A stretch of DNA of 64,000 bases from contig NZ_JASHIC010000015.1 in assembly GCF_030056705.1 (NCBI RefSeq), forward strand, positions 1 through 64,000, read 5' to 3'. The translations under genes and the position numbers were made by a program. The stretch comes from Flectobacillus longus (GTDB lineage: Bacteria > Bacteroidota > Bacteroidia > Cytophagales > Spirosomataceae). Under the pieces are notes generated by a model. The model made no database searches. It worked only from the letters and a program-made list of their open reading frames with translations, and was not told the DNA's origin. Within the stretch, counting starts at the first letter, position 1. Each line of letters opens with the position of its first letter. Shown piece by piece: positions 1 through 9,326 of this stretch.

Positions 1-2
1 AG

Positions 3-107
3 AAAATACGCCTAAGAACCAGTCAAATCCTAGATCGAATCATGGATATTGCTGTTGGATTACATAATCTTAGAGTTACTTTCAGAACAATAAATAATAA
101 ACCGTGA
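3..107 (+). CDS. Transposase C-terminal fragment (partial, cut by window start)
   Basis: The third frame is open from the window edge for 34 codons to a TGA at 105-107. It contains the residues DRIMDIAVGLHNLRVTFR, and the GLHNLR ending resembles the C-terminus of IS5-like/DDE_Tnp_4 transposases. Only the end is visible, so whether the gene is intact upstream cannot be judged. The other two forward frames are also short here, so the call rests on motif resemblance alone. No inverted repeat marking the end of an insertion sequence was identified in the following 250 bases. Confidence 0.45.
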   Translation, partial: KIRLRTSQILDRIMDIAVGLHNLRVTFRTINNKP

Positions 108-363
108 TAAAGTTTAATGATAATAAATAATTTACAGGCTTTACTTTACTTTTATCTGTAAATACATTTAATTTACTTACATATATCCGTTTATTCTCTT
201 TTTAGCTCAGTAGTATTCGCTTACGTTGCAATTTATAATTTCTTCATTTTAAACATATTGTATTGCTTTCTAAAGAAAGTAATGCTAAATCAATTGTACA
301 AGAGAATGTAAATTCTCTACTCTCGTAATATTTGTCTTATTTAAACATCTTCTTCAATCTATC
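108..363. other. Intergenic region upstream of the Rieske gene
   Basis: Very AT-rich, with no open frame that looks coding. It separates the transposase-like fragment from the Rieske lipoprotein gene and presumably holds the right end of the insertion element and the promoter of the next gene; neither could be placed exactly. Confidence 0.4.
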
Positions 364-849
364 ATGGAACGTAAAGAATTTATGTCTCTCGTGGGCATCA
401 GTGTAGGTGCTGTAATTTTGCAAAATTGTTTATCAGGATGTAGTAGCAAGTCAGACCCTACTCCATCAGGTGGTACTGGAGGTACCACTACCAATCCTAC
501 TAGTACTGGGTTTACTGGCAACGCTGCTAGTTCGAAAGGAACAATTGATTTTACCATAGATATTTCAACTTCAGATTATGCAACACTAAAAACCAATGGC
601 TCAGCATTGGTTGTAGGAGATGTAATTGTAGCTCGTACTAAAGCTGGAAATTTTATTGCATTGGCCAAAGCTTGTACCCATGAAGGAACTACGATTAACT
701 TCGTAGCAGATGACAACAAATTTAGATGCCCAAATCATGGTTCTGAATTTTCGACTACTGGTGCTGTTCTTTCTGCTCCTGCAAGCAGTCCATTGAAGCA
801 ATACACTGCTACATTCGACTCAGCATCGAATAAAGTTGCAATCAAATAG
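364..849 (+). CDS. Rieske [2Fe-2S] domain lipoprotein
   Basis: A 161-residue exported lipoprotein with a Rieske iron-sulfur domain. An N-terminal hydrophobic stretch ends in a lipobox-like LSGC with the lipidated Cys at residue 26, followed by a Ser/Thr/Gly-rich linker (27-60). The cluster ligands are visible as CTH (C104, H106) and CPNH (C122, H125), the spacing of small Rieske proteins. This family carries one-electron redox centres; as a single-domain lipoprotein with no oxygenase or cytochrome b partner nearby, its redox partner is unknown. The ATG at 364 gives the complete signal. The gene ends at a strong hairpin, so it is probably monocistronic. Confidence 0.85.
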   Translation: MERKEFMSLVGISVGAVILQNCLSGCSSKSDPTPSGGTGGTTTNPTSTGFTGNAASSKGTIDFTIDISTSDYATLKTNGSALVVGDVIVARTKAGNFIALAKACTHEGTTINFVADDNKFRCPNHGSEFSTTGAVLSAPASSPLKQYTATFDSASNKVAIK

Positions 850-889
850 AATCCATCCTAGAAGGTTGGGCTCTAATATTCATCATAAA

Positions 890-924
890 AAATCGACTGT
901 GGTAGACAATGCCACAGTCGATTT
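890..924 (+). terminator. Hairpin terminator of the Rieske gene
   Basis: Perfect 13 bp inverted repeat (890-902 with 912-924, arm AAATCGACTGTGG) with a 9-base loop, 40 bases after the Rieske stop, followed by a T-rich run. The T-run is also the -7 box of the next gene. Confidence 0.75.
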
Positions 925-925
925 G

Positions 926-933
926 TATTTTTG
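926..933 (+). promoter_or_regulatory. Candidate -7 promoter box for menE
   Basis: TATTTTTG fits the Bacteroidota TAnnTTTG consensus. It lies only 3 bases before the ATG at 937, so transcription from it would give a leaderless or nearly leaderless mRNA. No clear -33 element is visible because that position lies in the terminator stem. Confidence 0.4.
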
Positions 934-936
934 CGT

Positions 937-2022
937 ATGCTATATATTGATTCTTACGAAAATTTACCCAATTCCGACGACGCTTACGAGCAACAAGCAT
1001 TGGAATTTTGTAAAAAATGGTTGTCTGGTGCAGAAACTTTTTTGCTACATACTTCAGGCTCGACTGGCACACCAAAGCCTATTGAGTTGACTCGTGCTCA
1101 GATGATTGCAAGTGCCGAATTGACTGGAAAAACGTTTGGACTTGCTAAAGGAGATACAGCTTTGGTATGTGTCAACATCGAGTATATTGCAGGGGTAATG
1201 ATGCTAGTAAGGGGTATGACTTTGGGTCTAAAATTGGTTGTAGTCCCACCCGTTTCAAATCCTTTCGAAAAATACCCAATCCTAGCAAAATATGATTTTG
1301 ATTTTGTAGCGCTTGTTCCCCTACAAATTCAGCAGATTATCGAAAATGAGGGTATAGGCTTACAAAAAATCAATCAAATGAAAGCCATTATTATAGGTGG
1401 CGCCGCCGTAAATGCTTCTTTACAATCACTGATTCAACAACTTTCTGTGCCTGTGTTTAGTACCTATGGTATGACAGAGACTGTTTCGCATATTGCTATC
1501 AAAAGACTGAATAAGGAAAGTCGTTCTGATGAGTTTGAGGTACTCGATGGAGTTGAAATTAAGTTAGATGAGCGCTCTTGTTTGGCAATAAAAGCTCCAG
1601 CATCGAATCATGAGTGGATATTTACCAACGACGTTGTGGAGTTGATAGGGGATAAGAAATTCAAAATTTTAGGTCGCTATGACAACATTATTAATAGTGG
1701 AGGAGTCAAGATACAATTAGAGGAAGTTGAGAAAATAGTCTTAGAGCTATGTAAAGCACATTTTACGGAATTGACCAACAAAAGATTTTTTGCGTGGGGC
1801 ATACCCGACGATAAATTAGGACAAAAACTTGTGTTAATTTGGGAAACAAATGAAATCTCAGCAATATATCAGAAGAATATTTTAGCAAAATGTGCTGAAA
1901 AATTACCTAAGTTTAAAATCCCTAAAGCTATTTTTTTAGTACATACCTTTATTGAAACACCTTCGGGTAAAATTGATAAAAGGTCAATTGCACAAAGCTT
2001 ACTATTATATCCAGACGCATAA
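937..2022 (+). CDS. menE: o-succinylbenzoate-CoA ligase (AMP-binding enzyme)
   Basis: A 361-residue acyl-CoA synthetase of the ANL superfamily, short as MenE-type enzymes of Bacteroidota are. It would activate o-succinylbenzoate to its CoA thioester in menaquinone synthesis in the cytoplasm. Visible motifs: the ATP-binding loop TSGSTGTPK (39-47), STYGMTET (175-182), the hinge GRYDNIINSGG, and the C-terminal PSGKIDK with the catalytic Lys near residue 345. The frame can be extended to a TTG at 931, but the ATG at 937 is preferred. No other men gene is in the window, so the substrate is inferred from family and length; another small acyl-CoA ligase is possible. Confidence 0.8.
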   Translation: MLYIDSYENLPNSDDAYEQQALEFCKKWLSGAETFLLHTSGSTGTPKPIELTRAQMIASAELTGKTFGLAKGDTALVCVNIEYIAGVMMLVRGMTLGLKLVVVPPVSNPFEKYPILAKYDFDFVALVPLQIQQIIENEGIGLQKINQMKAIIIGGAAVNASLQSLIQQLSVPVFSTYGMTETVSHIAIKRLNKESRSDEFEVLDGVEIKLDERSCLAIKAPASNHEWIFTNDVVELIGDKKFKILGRYDNIINSGGVKIQLEEVEKIVLELCKAHFTELTNKRFFAWGIPDDKLGQKLVLIWETNEISAIYQKNILAKCAEKLPKFKIPKAIFLVHTFIETPSGKIDKRSIAQSLLLYPDA

Positions 2023-2038
2023 ATTTTGAGCCAAGTCA

Positions 2039-2068
2039 TTGCCTTCAAAATTAGCCTTTGTACCTTTG
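2039..2068 (+). promoter_or_regulatory. Promoter of the 2105 gene (-33 TTG, -7 TACCTTTG)
   Basis: TACCTTTG at 2061-2068 matches the Bacteroidota -7 consensus and a TTG at 2039-2041 sits 19 bases upstream, the usual spacing. It lies inside the longest open frame, so that frame's upstream part is promoter and not coding. Confidence 0.55.
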
Positions 2069-2104
2069 TCGCATTGCAGATTGTCATCAAACAAAGCTTT
2101 GAGC

Positions 2105-2923
2105 ATGAGTAATAACTTTAGTGTGACAAAACACAATTTTACAACAACACAGTATTCAATGGAAATCAATCAATTATCATCGTTAGTAATAAAATTTGAG
2201 ACAGCCGATATGGTCGGTGCTCCATTTTCACATCAGATTTTGCTCAAATTGCAATTTGCTGAACAGGGCATCGGTGTAGATTTCCAAATTGCCTATATTG
2301 ACAGAGAAGATTTGAGTGAAGAAGAAATCTTGGAAGAGGGATTCTCACTCAATGATGATTATAGCTGGAAAGGTCAGATTGACAACGCATGGGCTTTGCC
2401 AATTAAAGATATTTTGAAAAAAACGCCTAATAAGTTTAATCATAAGGCATTGGAAGAAGAAATGAATTTCTTCGAAATAGAAATAAATGAGCAATCTTCT
2501 GGTAATCCTCTAAACCAGACAGATTGGGAATATCTATTGCAAGAATTGATTCAGGCGATTTATGAAACTTCCCAAAAAGAAGCCCCATTCCATTTGGAAT
2601 ACCGTAGAATTGATAAAGATAAAAATGTCAAAAATTTTGAGTTAAATCTTTACTACGCTAAACGCCAAGCAGAGGGCCTTAATAGTATTAAAAATGACTC
2701 AAAATCAATTAGTTGGGAGCAGGCAAATGCAATAATTCAGCAAGTTTTTATTGGAGAATTTATCCCTGATTCGGCTTTGAAAAACGAACCCAAACATACA
2801 GGAAAATATATCTCTGTAGGCGATGGCTATTGGTACGAGTTTAGCAAAAGCCTAAAGCGTCCAAATGGTAACAAAGGCTATTTGACAGAGCTTGAAAAAA
2901 TATTTGACCCTTGGGTTGACTAA
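2105..2923 (+). CDS. Conserved-looking protein of unknown function
   Basis: I do not recognise this protein. It is about 272 residues from the ATG at 2105 (254 from the ATG at 2159, which is equally plausible), has no signal peptide or membrane segment and is rich in acidic residues and aromatic positions, so a soluble cytoplasmic protein is likely. The open frame begins at a TTG (2039), but a good promoter at 2039-2068 places transcription start near 2074, which excludes that start. It follows menE by 82 bases with its own promoter and ends before a 14 bp hairpin, so it is probably transcribed alone. Confidence 0.7.
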   Translation: MSNNFSVTKHNFTTTQYSMEINQLSSLVIKFETADMVGAPFSHQILLKLQFAEQGIGVDFQIAYIDREDLSEEEILEEGFSLNDDYSWKGQIDNAWALPIKDILKKTPNKFNHKALEEEMNFFEIEINEQSSGNPLNQTDWEYLLQELIQAIYETSQKEAPFHLEYRRIDKDKNVKNFELNLYYAKRQAEGLNSIKNDSKSISWEQANAIIQQVFIGEFIPDSALKNEPKHTGKYISVGDGYWYEFSKSLKRPNGNKGYLTELEKIFDPWVD

Positions 2924-2933
2924 AAATATCCTT

Positions 2934-2966
2934 CAGCACTTGTTGATTCCACATCAACAAGTGCTG
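2934..2966 (+). terminator. 14 bp hairpin after the 2105 gene
   Basis: Perfect inverted repeat 2934-2947 with 2953-2966 (arm CAGCACTTGTTGAT, loop 5). It starts 11 bases after the stop codon. No T-run follows, so termination may be weak, or the hairpin may protect the 3' end. Confidence 0.55.
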
Positions 2967-3001
2967 CAAACACATTCATTCTCGCAATTCCTACTATCTC
3001 T

Positions 3002-5911
3002 ATGAAAAAAAGTCTTTTGCTTGTGTTTGGTCTATTGAGTCCTTTATTGGATTTGGCTCAGGTTTCTACAAATAGCTTACAACAAAATCCACCTTCTGTT
3101 CGCTGGTCAAAAATCAACACTCCGCATTTCAGACTTATTTTTCCTACTACTAATATCGAAGAAGGGCAACGTTTGGCTAATGTTTTAGAAACAGTTTATG
3201 AGCCTGTATCTTCTTCGCTAGGAAAAAATCCTCGTAAAATTTCGGTGCTATTACAAAATCAAACGACTGTGTCTAATGGTTTTGTGACCCTGTTACCCCG
3301 TCGAAGTGAATTTTTTGTGACCCCACCGCAAGACCCTAATTTATTGGGGACTAATAATTGGCTTGATTTATTGGCAGTACACGAGTTTCGTCATGTAGTA
3401 CAAAATGACAAAGCCCTGACAGGTATTTCAAAGTTGGCTTATTATTTATTTGGGAATAATGGCTTGGGAGTAATAAGCAGTTTGACAGCCCCTAATTGGT
3501 TTAAGGAGGGTGATGCTGTAGGAGTAGAAACTGCCATGACACAATCGGGTAGAGGACGAATTCCTAATTTTGATATGGCTTTGCGAGCGCAGCTCACTTC
3601 GGGAAAGATATATCCTTATGCCAAAGCTGTTACAGAATCCTATAAAAATTATATTCCTAATCACTATGTAAGTGGCTACTTTTTAACGACTTATTTAAAA
3701 AAGAAATATGGAAACGATGCTTGGGATAAAATCTTGACAGGAACCTATCAATTTCCATTTTATCCTTTTTCTTTTTCCAACAATATCAAAAAAGTCACAG
3801 GACTTAGGGTTGAAGATTTGTATAAAAATGCGTTTTTATCTATTCAAAAAGAATGGATTGAAGAACAAAGCAAGATTACTGAAAGCCCCGCTACCCAGAT
3901 TTCGAGTAAGGACAAATACTTCTCTAATTATCTATATCCGCAATATTTGCCTGACGGTAGAGTTTTGGTTGTCAAAACTGGTTTAGATATTATTTCACAA
4001 TTAGTAGCTGTTGATAAAAACGGTGAAGAAGAAAAAATAGCAGAATTAGGTATTTGGAACGATGCAGGAATGCTTTCACTACAAGGAACAAAAGTAGTTT
4101 GGGCAGAAATTGCTTACGATGCTCGTTGGGCACGTAAAGATTATTCAGTGATTAAAGCGTATGATTTTAATGAAGGGAAAATCAAAACACTTACCCATAA
4201 AACTAAATATGCAGCACCAAGTTTAAATGCTGAGGCAACAAAAATTGTTTGTGTCGAAAGTACACCTGAACAAAAATATAGTTTGGTGATTTTGGATGCA
4301 CAGTCTGGGCAGGTTTTACAAAAAATACCAAATCCCTCAAATGCTTTTTTGCTTCATCCAAGATGGACAAAACAGGATGAAATTGTTTTTGTAAAACTAA
4401 AAGATGGGAAGAAAACCATTACAAAAACAGACTTGTCGGGCAAAGAGGTTGCACTATTTACGAGTAGTCAAGAAAATTTAGCACACCCCGTATTGAGCGG
4501 AGATAGCCTGTTTTTTAATTCTGGTGTTACTGGGATTGATAATGTATATTTGTTTCGCTTGGACAAGCAAACTCGATATCAGGTTACGAGTCGTAAATTA
4601 GGAGGATTCAATCCTGCCATTTCACAAGATGGCAAAGAGTTGATTTTCAATGATTTTACTAAAAATGGCTATCGGATAGCCTATATGCCTTTGCATGATT
4701 CAGATTTGAAAGAAGTAAACCCTAGTGCGACAACAAGGTATTTTGGAGAAATGATGATAAAAGAAGCTCATCAAAATCTGTTGAAACAAGTCCCGAATCA
4801 GTCGTATGAGGTAAGTAAGTACAGCAAGTTCAATATCTTCAATATTTACTCTTGGGGGGCTATGACCACTTCTTCGGGCAATACGCTTTATGCTGGATTG
4901 TCGTCCCAAGATTTGTTGGGAACTACCGCTATTTCTGGTGGTTATTCCTACAATATGAATGAGCAAACCAGTGGAACATACGCCAATTTGAGTTTTCAAA
5001 CATTTTACCCAATGCTTGATGTTTCGTTGCGAAATACCCAACGAAAGACTTCGATTTATTTGGACAATGCACAACCTTTGGATAGCCTAGCCTCAGACCG
5101 ATGGAATCAGCAAGAATTGTTGGTAGGTTTGAGAGTGCCATTAAATTTCACGAAATCAAAATATATTCAATCTTTATCTTTCTCAGCCAACTGGGCAATG
5201 ATGCAAGTAAATGGGTATGATTTGGGTAAAAGATATTTGACAGAATCCTATAATGGGCTCAATCAGTCAATGATTTATACATTCTCGTATGTAAGGCAAT
5301 TAAAGCAGTCGGCTAGAGATATAGCACCCAAATGGGCACAAAGCGTAAACTTTTACTATAGAAATGCTTTTGCAAGTGTGATTGATGGAGGTTTGGCAGC
5401 TTTGCAGGCGAGTATTTATACTCCAGGTTTGGCGGCTCATCATAGTTTGAGGCTGAGAGGCAGCTTTCAACAACAGTTTGGTTTCAAAAATCAGGATGGT
5501 TCGCCAAATGACAAATTATATGCGTATGGAAGCCCTATTGCTTATGCCAGAGGATATTCCTATCGTAATTATGAATACTTGAATACGCTAAGTGTAGATT
5601 ACAAAATGCCATTAGCTACCCCTGATTGGAATATTGGAAGATGGGTATATTTGAAGCGACTCAAGACCAATTTCTTCGCAGATTTCTCGCATGGCGAAAC
5701 TAATTATGATTTTACAGTTCGTCAAGGAACAAAAATTTTGAACTACAAAGGCAGTGATATTGGTAATTTTAAATCTTATGGATTTGATATTTCTGGAGAT
5801 TTTCATTGGATGAGATTTTCTCAATCTTTTGAGGCCGGTATAAGATTCGTATATTTGCAACACTTGAACCAATTTTTGATACAGCCTGTAGTTTTAGATA
5901 TAGGATTCTAA
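3002..5911 (+). CDS. Secreted peptidase MA-like/TolB-propeller/outer-membrane barrel protein
   Basis: A 969-residue exported protein with signal peptide (1-20, ending LAQ). Residues about 30-290 look like a gluzincin (peptidase MA-like) domain: HEFRH at 127-131 gives the HExxH zinc site and WFKEGDA supplies a third ligand, E169. Residues about 300-580 contain repeated beta-strand units of TolB/WD40 propeller type (for example FNPAISQDGKELIFND). The remaining C-terminal part is rich in alternating aromatic strands and ends in a terminal Phe, as outer-membrane barrels do. This suggests a surface- or periplasm-facing metalloprotease tethered to the outer membrane; the substrate is unknown. A separate gene from its neighbours: hairpin before, short gap after. 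Confidence 0.7.
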   Translation: MKKSLLLVFGLLSPLLDLAQVSTNSLQQNPPSVRWSKINTPHFRLIFPTTNIEEGQRLANVLETVYEPVSSSLGKNPRKISVLLQNQTTVSNGFVTLLPRRSEFFVTPPQDPNLLGTNNWLDLLAVHEFRHVVQNDKALTGISKLAYYLFGNNGLGVISSLTAPNWFKEGDAVGVETAMTQSGRGRIPNFDMALRAQLTSGKIYPYAKAVTESYKNYIPNHYVSGYFLTTYLKKKYGNDAWDKILTGTYQFPFYPFSFSNNIKKVTGLRVEDLYKNAFLSIQKEWIEEQSKITESPATQISSKDKYFSNYLYPQYLPDGRVLVVKTGLDIISQLVAVDKNGEEEKIAELGIWNDAGMLSLQGTKVVWAEIAYDARWARKDYSVIKAYDFNEGKIKTLTHKTKYAAPSLNAEATKIVCVESTPEQKYSLVILDAQSGQVLQKIPNPSNAFLLHPRWTKQDEIVFVKLKDGKKTITKTDLSGKEVALFTSSQENLAHPVLSGDSLFFNSGVTGIDNVYLFRLDKQTRYQVTSRKLGGFNPAISQDGKELIFNDFTKNGYRIAYMPLHDSDLKEVNPSATTRYFGEMMIKEAHQNLLKQVPNQSYEVSKYSKFNIFNIYSWGAMTTSSGNTLYAGLSSQDLLGTTAISGGYSYNMNEQTSGTYANLSFQTFYPMLDVSLRNTQRKTSIYLDNAQPLDSLASDRWNQQELLVGLRVPLNFTKSKYIQSLSFSANWAMMQVNGYDLGKRYLTESYNGLNQSMIYTFSYVRQLKQSARDIAPKWAQSVNFYYRNAFASVIDGGLAALQASIYTPGLAAHHSLRLRGSFQQQFGFKNQDGSPNDKLYAYGSPIAYARGYSYRNYEYLNTLSVDYKMPLATPDWNIGRWVYLKRLKTNFFADFSHGETNYDFTVRQGTKILNYKGSDIGNFKSYGFDISGDFHWMRFSQSFEAGIRFVYLQHLNQFLIQPVVLDIGF

Positions 5912-5983
5912 TAAAATTCTTCCTTAACCAAATAGCCAAACAGGGGTGTACCGCAAATTATTTACATCCTTAAAAAAGAAAAA

Positions 5984-7012
5984 ATGAAGTTACTAGACTC
6001 ACGAGTTTACTGGATAGGACAGTTTAGCTGGTGGATATTTACCACTTTTGTACTCCGACAACCTAACTCAAAGTATTTTGAGAAGGGCTATAATTTGCCT
6101 ATTTATTTAGTAATTAGTTTTTTTATTGGATTAGTTCTAACACATATTTATAAAGAGATATTCAATAAAAAGCTTGCTAATAAAAGAAATGTAATCCCTT
6201 ACGCCCTTTTAGGAATCGTGGTAGTGGGAGGTGCTTTTTATTTACAAGACTTCGCCTTTGGTTTTCAACGATATCGAAAACCAAGCATGGGATTGCCACT
6301 TGAACTCTATGATTATCTTCAGTTTTACGTAGAGTCTATCCGTTATGTTATTATCTGGTTTTTGTTTTTTCATTTAATTATAATGGAAAGAGTTTCTCAT
6401 CAAAAAGAAATTCAGCTAAGCAAGGCCGAAACACTTCTCAAAATTGCGGAATTAGAAAACCTTAAAAACCAGCTTAACCCGCATTTCCTTTTTAATGCAA
6501 TCAATAGTATCAAGGCGCTCACCTTGACAGACCCCGCTTTGGCACGCCATGCACTGACCGAATTGTCGGATTTGTTGCGTACGTCACTGTCAATGGGTAA
6601 TCATCAATTAGTAAGCTTTGAGGAGGAATTAAAATTGGTAAAAGACTATCTTTTTCTAGAAAAATTAAGATATGAAGAAAGGTTGAGATATCAGTTTATG
6701 ATAGAAAGAGCCACTATGGGTTGTAAAGTCCCACCAATGTCGTTACAATTGTTAGTCGAAAATGCTATCAAACATGGTGTTGGGAAAACGAAAAATGGCG
6801 GTGATATTATGATTCAAGCCAGAATGTCAGAGAAAGTTTTGATGATTAGGGTTACCAACGCTGGCACGTTAAGTTTGGAGAACAAACGAATAGGAGTAGG
6901 GATGAAAAACCTACAGCGTCGACTTTCTATCAATTTTCAAGAAAAAGCAGAATTGCAACTATTGCAAGAAGATGACAAAGTAGTCTCGCAAGTTGTGATT
7001 CATTATTCGTAA
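5984..7012 (+). CDS. LytS/YehU-type sensor histidine kinase
   Basis: A 342-residue membrane kinase of the His_kinase (PF06580) family. Four hydrophobic segments lie in residues about 10-25, 38-56, 70-88 and 118-135, with no large extracellular sensor domain. A short coiled region leads to the phosphoacceptor motif NPHFLFNAINS with H167; the ATP-binding N-box is LLVENAIKHG (N260) and the G-box GVGMKNLQRRL begins near 304. Such kinases normally pass phosphate to a LytTR response regulator encoded next to them, but none is present here: the next gene is convergent. The cognate regulator must lie elsewhere. Confidence 0.88.
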   Translation: MKLLDSRVYWIGQFSWWIFTTFVLRQPNSKYFEKGYNLPIYLVISFFIGLVLTHIYKEIFNKKLANKRNVIPYALLGIVVVGGAFYLQDFAFGFQRYRKPSMGLPLELYDYLQFYVESIRYVIIWFLFFHLIIMERVSHQKEIQLSKAETLLKIAELENLKNQLNPHFLFNAINSIKALTLTDPALARHALTELSDLLRTSLSMGNHQLVSFEEELKLVKDYLFLEKLRYEERLRYQFMIERATMGCKVPPMSLQLLVENAIKHGVGKTKNGGDIMIQARMSEKVLMIRVTNAGTLSLENKRIGVGMKNLQRRLSINFQEKAELQLLQEDDKVVSQVVIHYS

Positions 7013-7024
7013 AGAGGTGTTATC

Positions 7025-7240
7025 TCTCATTTAGTGAATTGAAATGGAGTGATTTTTTAACCCATTTCTTCAAACTATTTATCAAAAAGGCGGTCGAAAA
7101 ACAATTTTCGACCGCCTTTTGATGTTATAATACAGGATGACATATCATTATATGCAAAGCATTGCGTATTTACTGCTAACATATAGATTTTAAAATAATC
7201 ACTAAATCACTCAATCGACATTCACTCAATTTTTAGGTTT
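7025..7240. repeat. Dispersed intergenic element, copy A
   Basis: Fills the gap between two convergent genes. It contains a hairpin of GCGGTCGAAAA type (7085-7120), a GCAAAGCATTGCGT segment (7160-7175) and a right part AATCACTAAATCACTCAATC, in the same order as in the copies at 9121, 24621 and 30828. Ends are approximate. Confidence 0.65.
7085..7120. terminator. Bidirectional hairpin terminator in copy A
   Basis: Perfect 16 bp stem (7085-7100 with 7105-7120, arm AAAAGGCGGTCGAAAA, loop ACAA) with A and T runs on the outside, so it can end transcripts from both the kinase gene and the esterase gene. Confidence 0.75.
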
Positions 7241-7242
7241 CT

Positions 7243-8931
7243 CTACTCTTTCGCAGATTTTGGGATTACCTTATTAGTAAACAAGTGGGTATCGCCAAAA
7301 AGAAATAAATTGCCATGTAAGTTGAGCTTCTTAAACTGCGCTGACAAGCCTGTTCCTACAACGACTTCATGATTCTGCAAAATGGTTACTTCGTCCAATG
7401 TAGTAGGGATTCTGCCGCAACTCCAAATGCCTGTGTCGTGCCAATAGCCTGATTGAGTGGATTCTAAAGGATATAAACCTGCAAAATTGTTGGGAGTAAA
7501 TAGCAATGGACTAAACAATTCTCTATCCTGCTTATCCTTTACTCGGACTCTTGCAAACTGATTTTGAGATAAATTTACGCTGGTACTTTTACTAAAAACT
7601 TGTTTGGCAAAAGGGTCATTACTCCATTCAGACATCGAATATAATTCAGGATTAGTGAGTGTATATTTTAGGCTCGAAATACTGGCACAAGTACTACTAA
7701 TCATAGGTAATACAGTGTTAAGAATAGGCGTTGATGCAGTGAAAAAATGACTATCGAGATACATATTCCAAGCTTGAGCCAATTTTACAATTCCTTTTCC
7801 CTGGAAATGTACTGAATCAATTGTCCGAATCGAAGGCCCAATCAGCGAATCAGTAGCAGGTCCAATAAAAGTATTAGAGAGATAGTTTGCTTGCGCTTGT
7901 CCATTGATACCAAGCACATCATTTTGGGCATCAATCACAGGTTGCCAAACTCTCGAATACTGAATATTTAATCCTCTAAATCTAGTAGCTCTTGCCACTA
8001 CCCATGCAAGGTTGGGAGCATTACTATGCTCTCTTGATTTTTCGATAAGTTTTTTTAACTTTTTCCCGTAGGTATCTCGATCGGTTTGATATAAATTATC
8101 CGTTTCACCCTGATGCCATAAAATAGCTCTTAGTCCAAATTGAGCTGTGTAAAACCTTAACGAACCTCTTAAGTTTCCGTAAGGTAAGCCTCTTGGATAA
8201 GTGATAAACTCGCTTGGCGTGGCGGTACTATCTTCGGCAGAAGACACCCATGAGCTTATACCCGACCCAGACCATCCTGCATTAAAAAAAAGAATAGGAA
8301 CATTCAGTTTTTTTGCCAAAGAGTCACCCAATACCCCCCAACACCAAGCACTGTTGCCAAAAGGAGCCAAACGAAAAGTCGAATCTATTTGAGATATGAC
8401 AGGATAAGGATATTTAGTAGCTCCATAAGTAGTGGTTTCGCCATTAAAATAGTTGATGGTTTCGACTCTATCATCTGTAGCACTGGGACCAAATATGTTC
8501 TGATTTCTGAGTTCATTATCGCCTGTAGCATTCGACTGCCCTGCTACGATAAAGACTTCGCCGACACCCACTCTTTTGAGTGTATCGATACCCACAAAGG
8601 TAAGTCCGTCGAACGCCCTAACTACCAAGTCGTACCAACCACCAGCAAGTGTGATTTTAGTATAGCAAGTGTTTGATTGGGAAGATTTTGGAACTGTAAT
8701 CCAGTCGGTTGAAGTACCTTGTGGGGAGGTCATAAGACGAGCGATTGCTTGAATTTCAATTTTCTGGACAGGTTTGTCAAATTGTAAAACTACAGGTATA
8801 TCAGCTTGATTGTTATTGTTTCTTTGAAATACAAATCTGCTTTCAGGATAGCGAATTTTTATCTGAGCCATTCCCGATGGGTTGGCAAATAGGTAGATAA
8901 ATAGGAGTGCATAAAAGTATATATGTCTCAT
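7243..8931 (-). CDS. Secreted sialate O-acetylesterase-type SGNH hydrolase
   Basis: A 562-residue exported protein with signal peptide (about 1-22, MAQ). The core is a carbohydrate esterase of the sialate O-acetylesterase/CE6-like family: block I is VAGQSNATGDNE with the nucleophile S133, a block resembling LWHQGETDN lies near residue 275, and DSVHFQGKG supplies the catalytic His near residue 370. The family removes acetyl groups from sialic acid or plant glycans such as xylan. A C-terminal segment of about 150 residues is beta-rich and ends in a strand-like motif of unknown function. It stands alone, flanked on both sides by repeat elements; substrate cannot be read from context. Confidence 0.8.
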   Translation of the reverse strand: MRHIYFYALLFIYLFANPSGMAQIKIRYPESRFVFQRNNNNQADIPVVLQFDKPVQKIEIQAIARLMTSPQGTSTDWITVPKSSQSNTCYTKITLAGGWYDLVVRAFDGLTFVGIDTLKRVGVGEVFIVAGQSNATGDNELRNQNIFGPSATDDRVETINYFNGETTTYGATKYPYPVISQIDSTFRLAPFGNSAWCWGVLGDSLAKKLNVPILFFNAGWSGSGISSWVSSAEDSTATPSEFITYPRGLPYGNLRGSLRFYTAQFGLRAILWHQGETDNLYQTDRDTYGKKLKKLIEKSREHSNAPNLAWVVARATRFRGLNIQYSRVWQPVIDAQNDVLGINGQAQANYLSNTFIGPATDSLIGPSIRTIDSVHFQGKGIVKLAQAWNMYLDSHFFTASTPILNTVLPMISSTCASISSLKYTLTNPELYSMSEWSNDPFAKQVFSKSTSVNLSQNQFARVRVKDKQDRELFSPLLFTPNNFAGLYPLESTQSGYWHDTGIWSCGRIPTTLDEVTILQNHEVVVGTGLSAQFKKLNLHGNLFLFGDTHLFTNKVIPKSAKE

Positions 8932-9120
8932 TTATAAAATACTTAGGATAGGGAAGTATAACTCCCAAAGACATGAAATTATAGAAAATGCTACAAAAGC
9001 AGTGCCATCTCACCAGATTTTTTGAAATTTTACTAAAATGACCTTTTCTGAAAAGAATTTGCAAAAGGTCTTATAAAAGGAAGGTGTTAAAAAAGAAGGG
9101 TCGTAGAAGAAAAGAAATAG
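8932..9120. other. Upstream region of the esterase gene
   Basis: No coding frame is convincing. It presumably carries the esterase promoter; the remainder of the gap to folD is repeat copy B. Confidence 0.4.
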
Positions 9121-9320
9121 GAGTCATCCCGTATTTAGCATTGAGATTATTCTCAAATTTTCATCAAAAAAGCGGTCGAAAATTGTTTTTCGACCGCTTT
9201 TGGGTACTACTATACTATATCTGAATCCGCTTAAGAAGCGAAGCATTGCGTCTCTACAGCTAGAATACAATTTTTGAAATAATCACTCATTCACTCAATC
9301 TCAATTCACTAAATGAGTTT
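9121..9320. repeat. Dispersed intergenic element, copy B
   Basis: Starts with GAGTCATCCC, continues with the TTCTCAAA/TTTTCATCAAAA block, the hairpin (9168-9201), GCGAAGCATTGCGTCTCTAC (9238-9257) and AATCACTCATTCACTCAATC. It is closely similar to copy C at 24621. Confidence 0.75.
9168..9201 (-). terminator. folD: Hairpin terminator downstream of folD
   Basis: 15 bp perfect stem (arm AAAAGCGGTCGAAAA, loop TTGT) with an A-run that reads as a T-run on the minus strand, about 125 bases after the folD stop. Confidence 0.7.
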
Positions 9321-9326
9321 GAAATA

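Noticed and set aside
2039-2104. N-terminal extension of the 2105 gene from a TTG
   Set aside because: The TTG and the following TACCTTTG form a promoter, so this is not coding.
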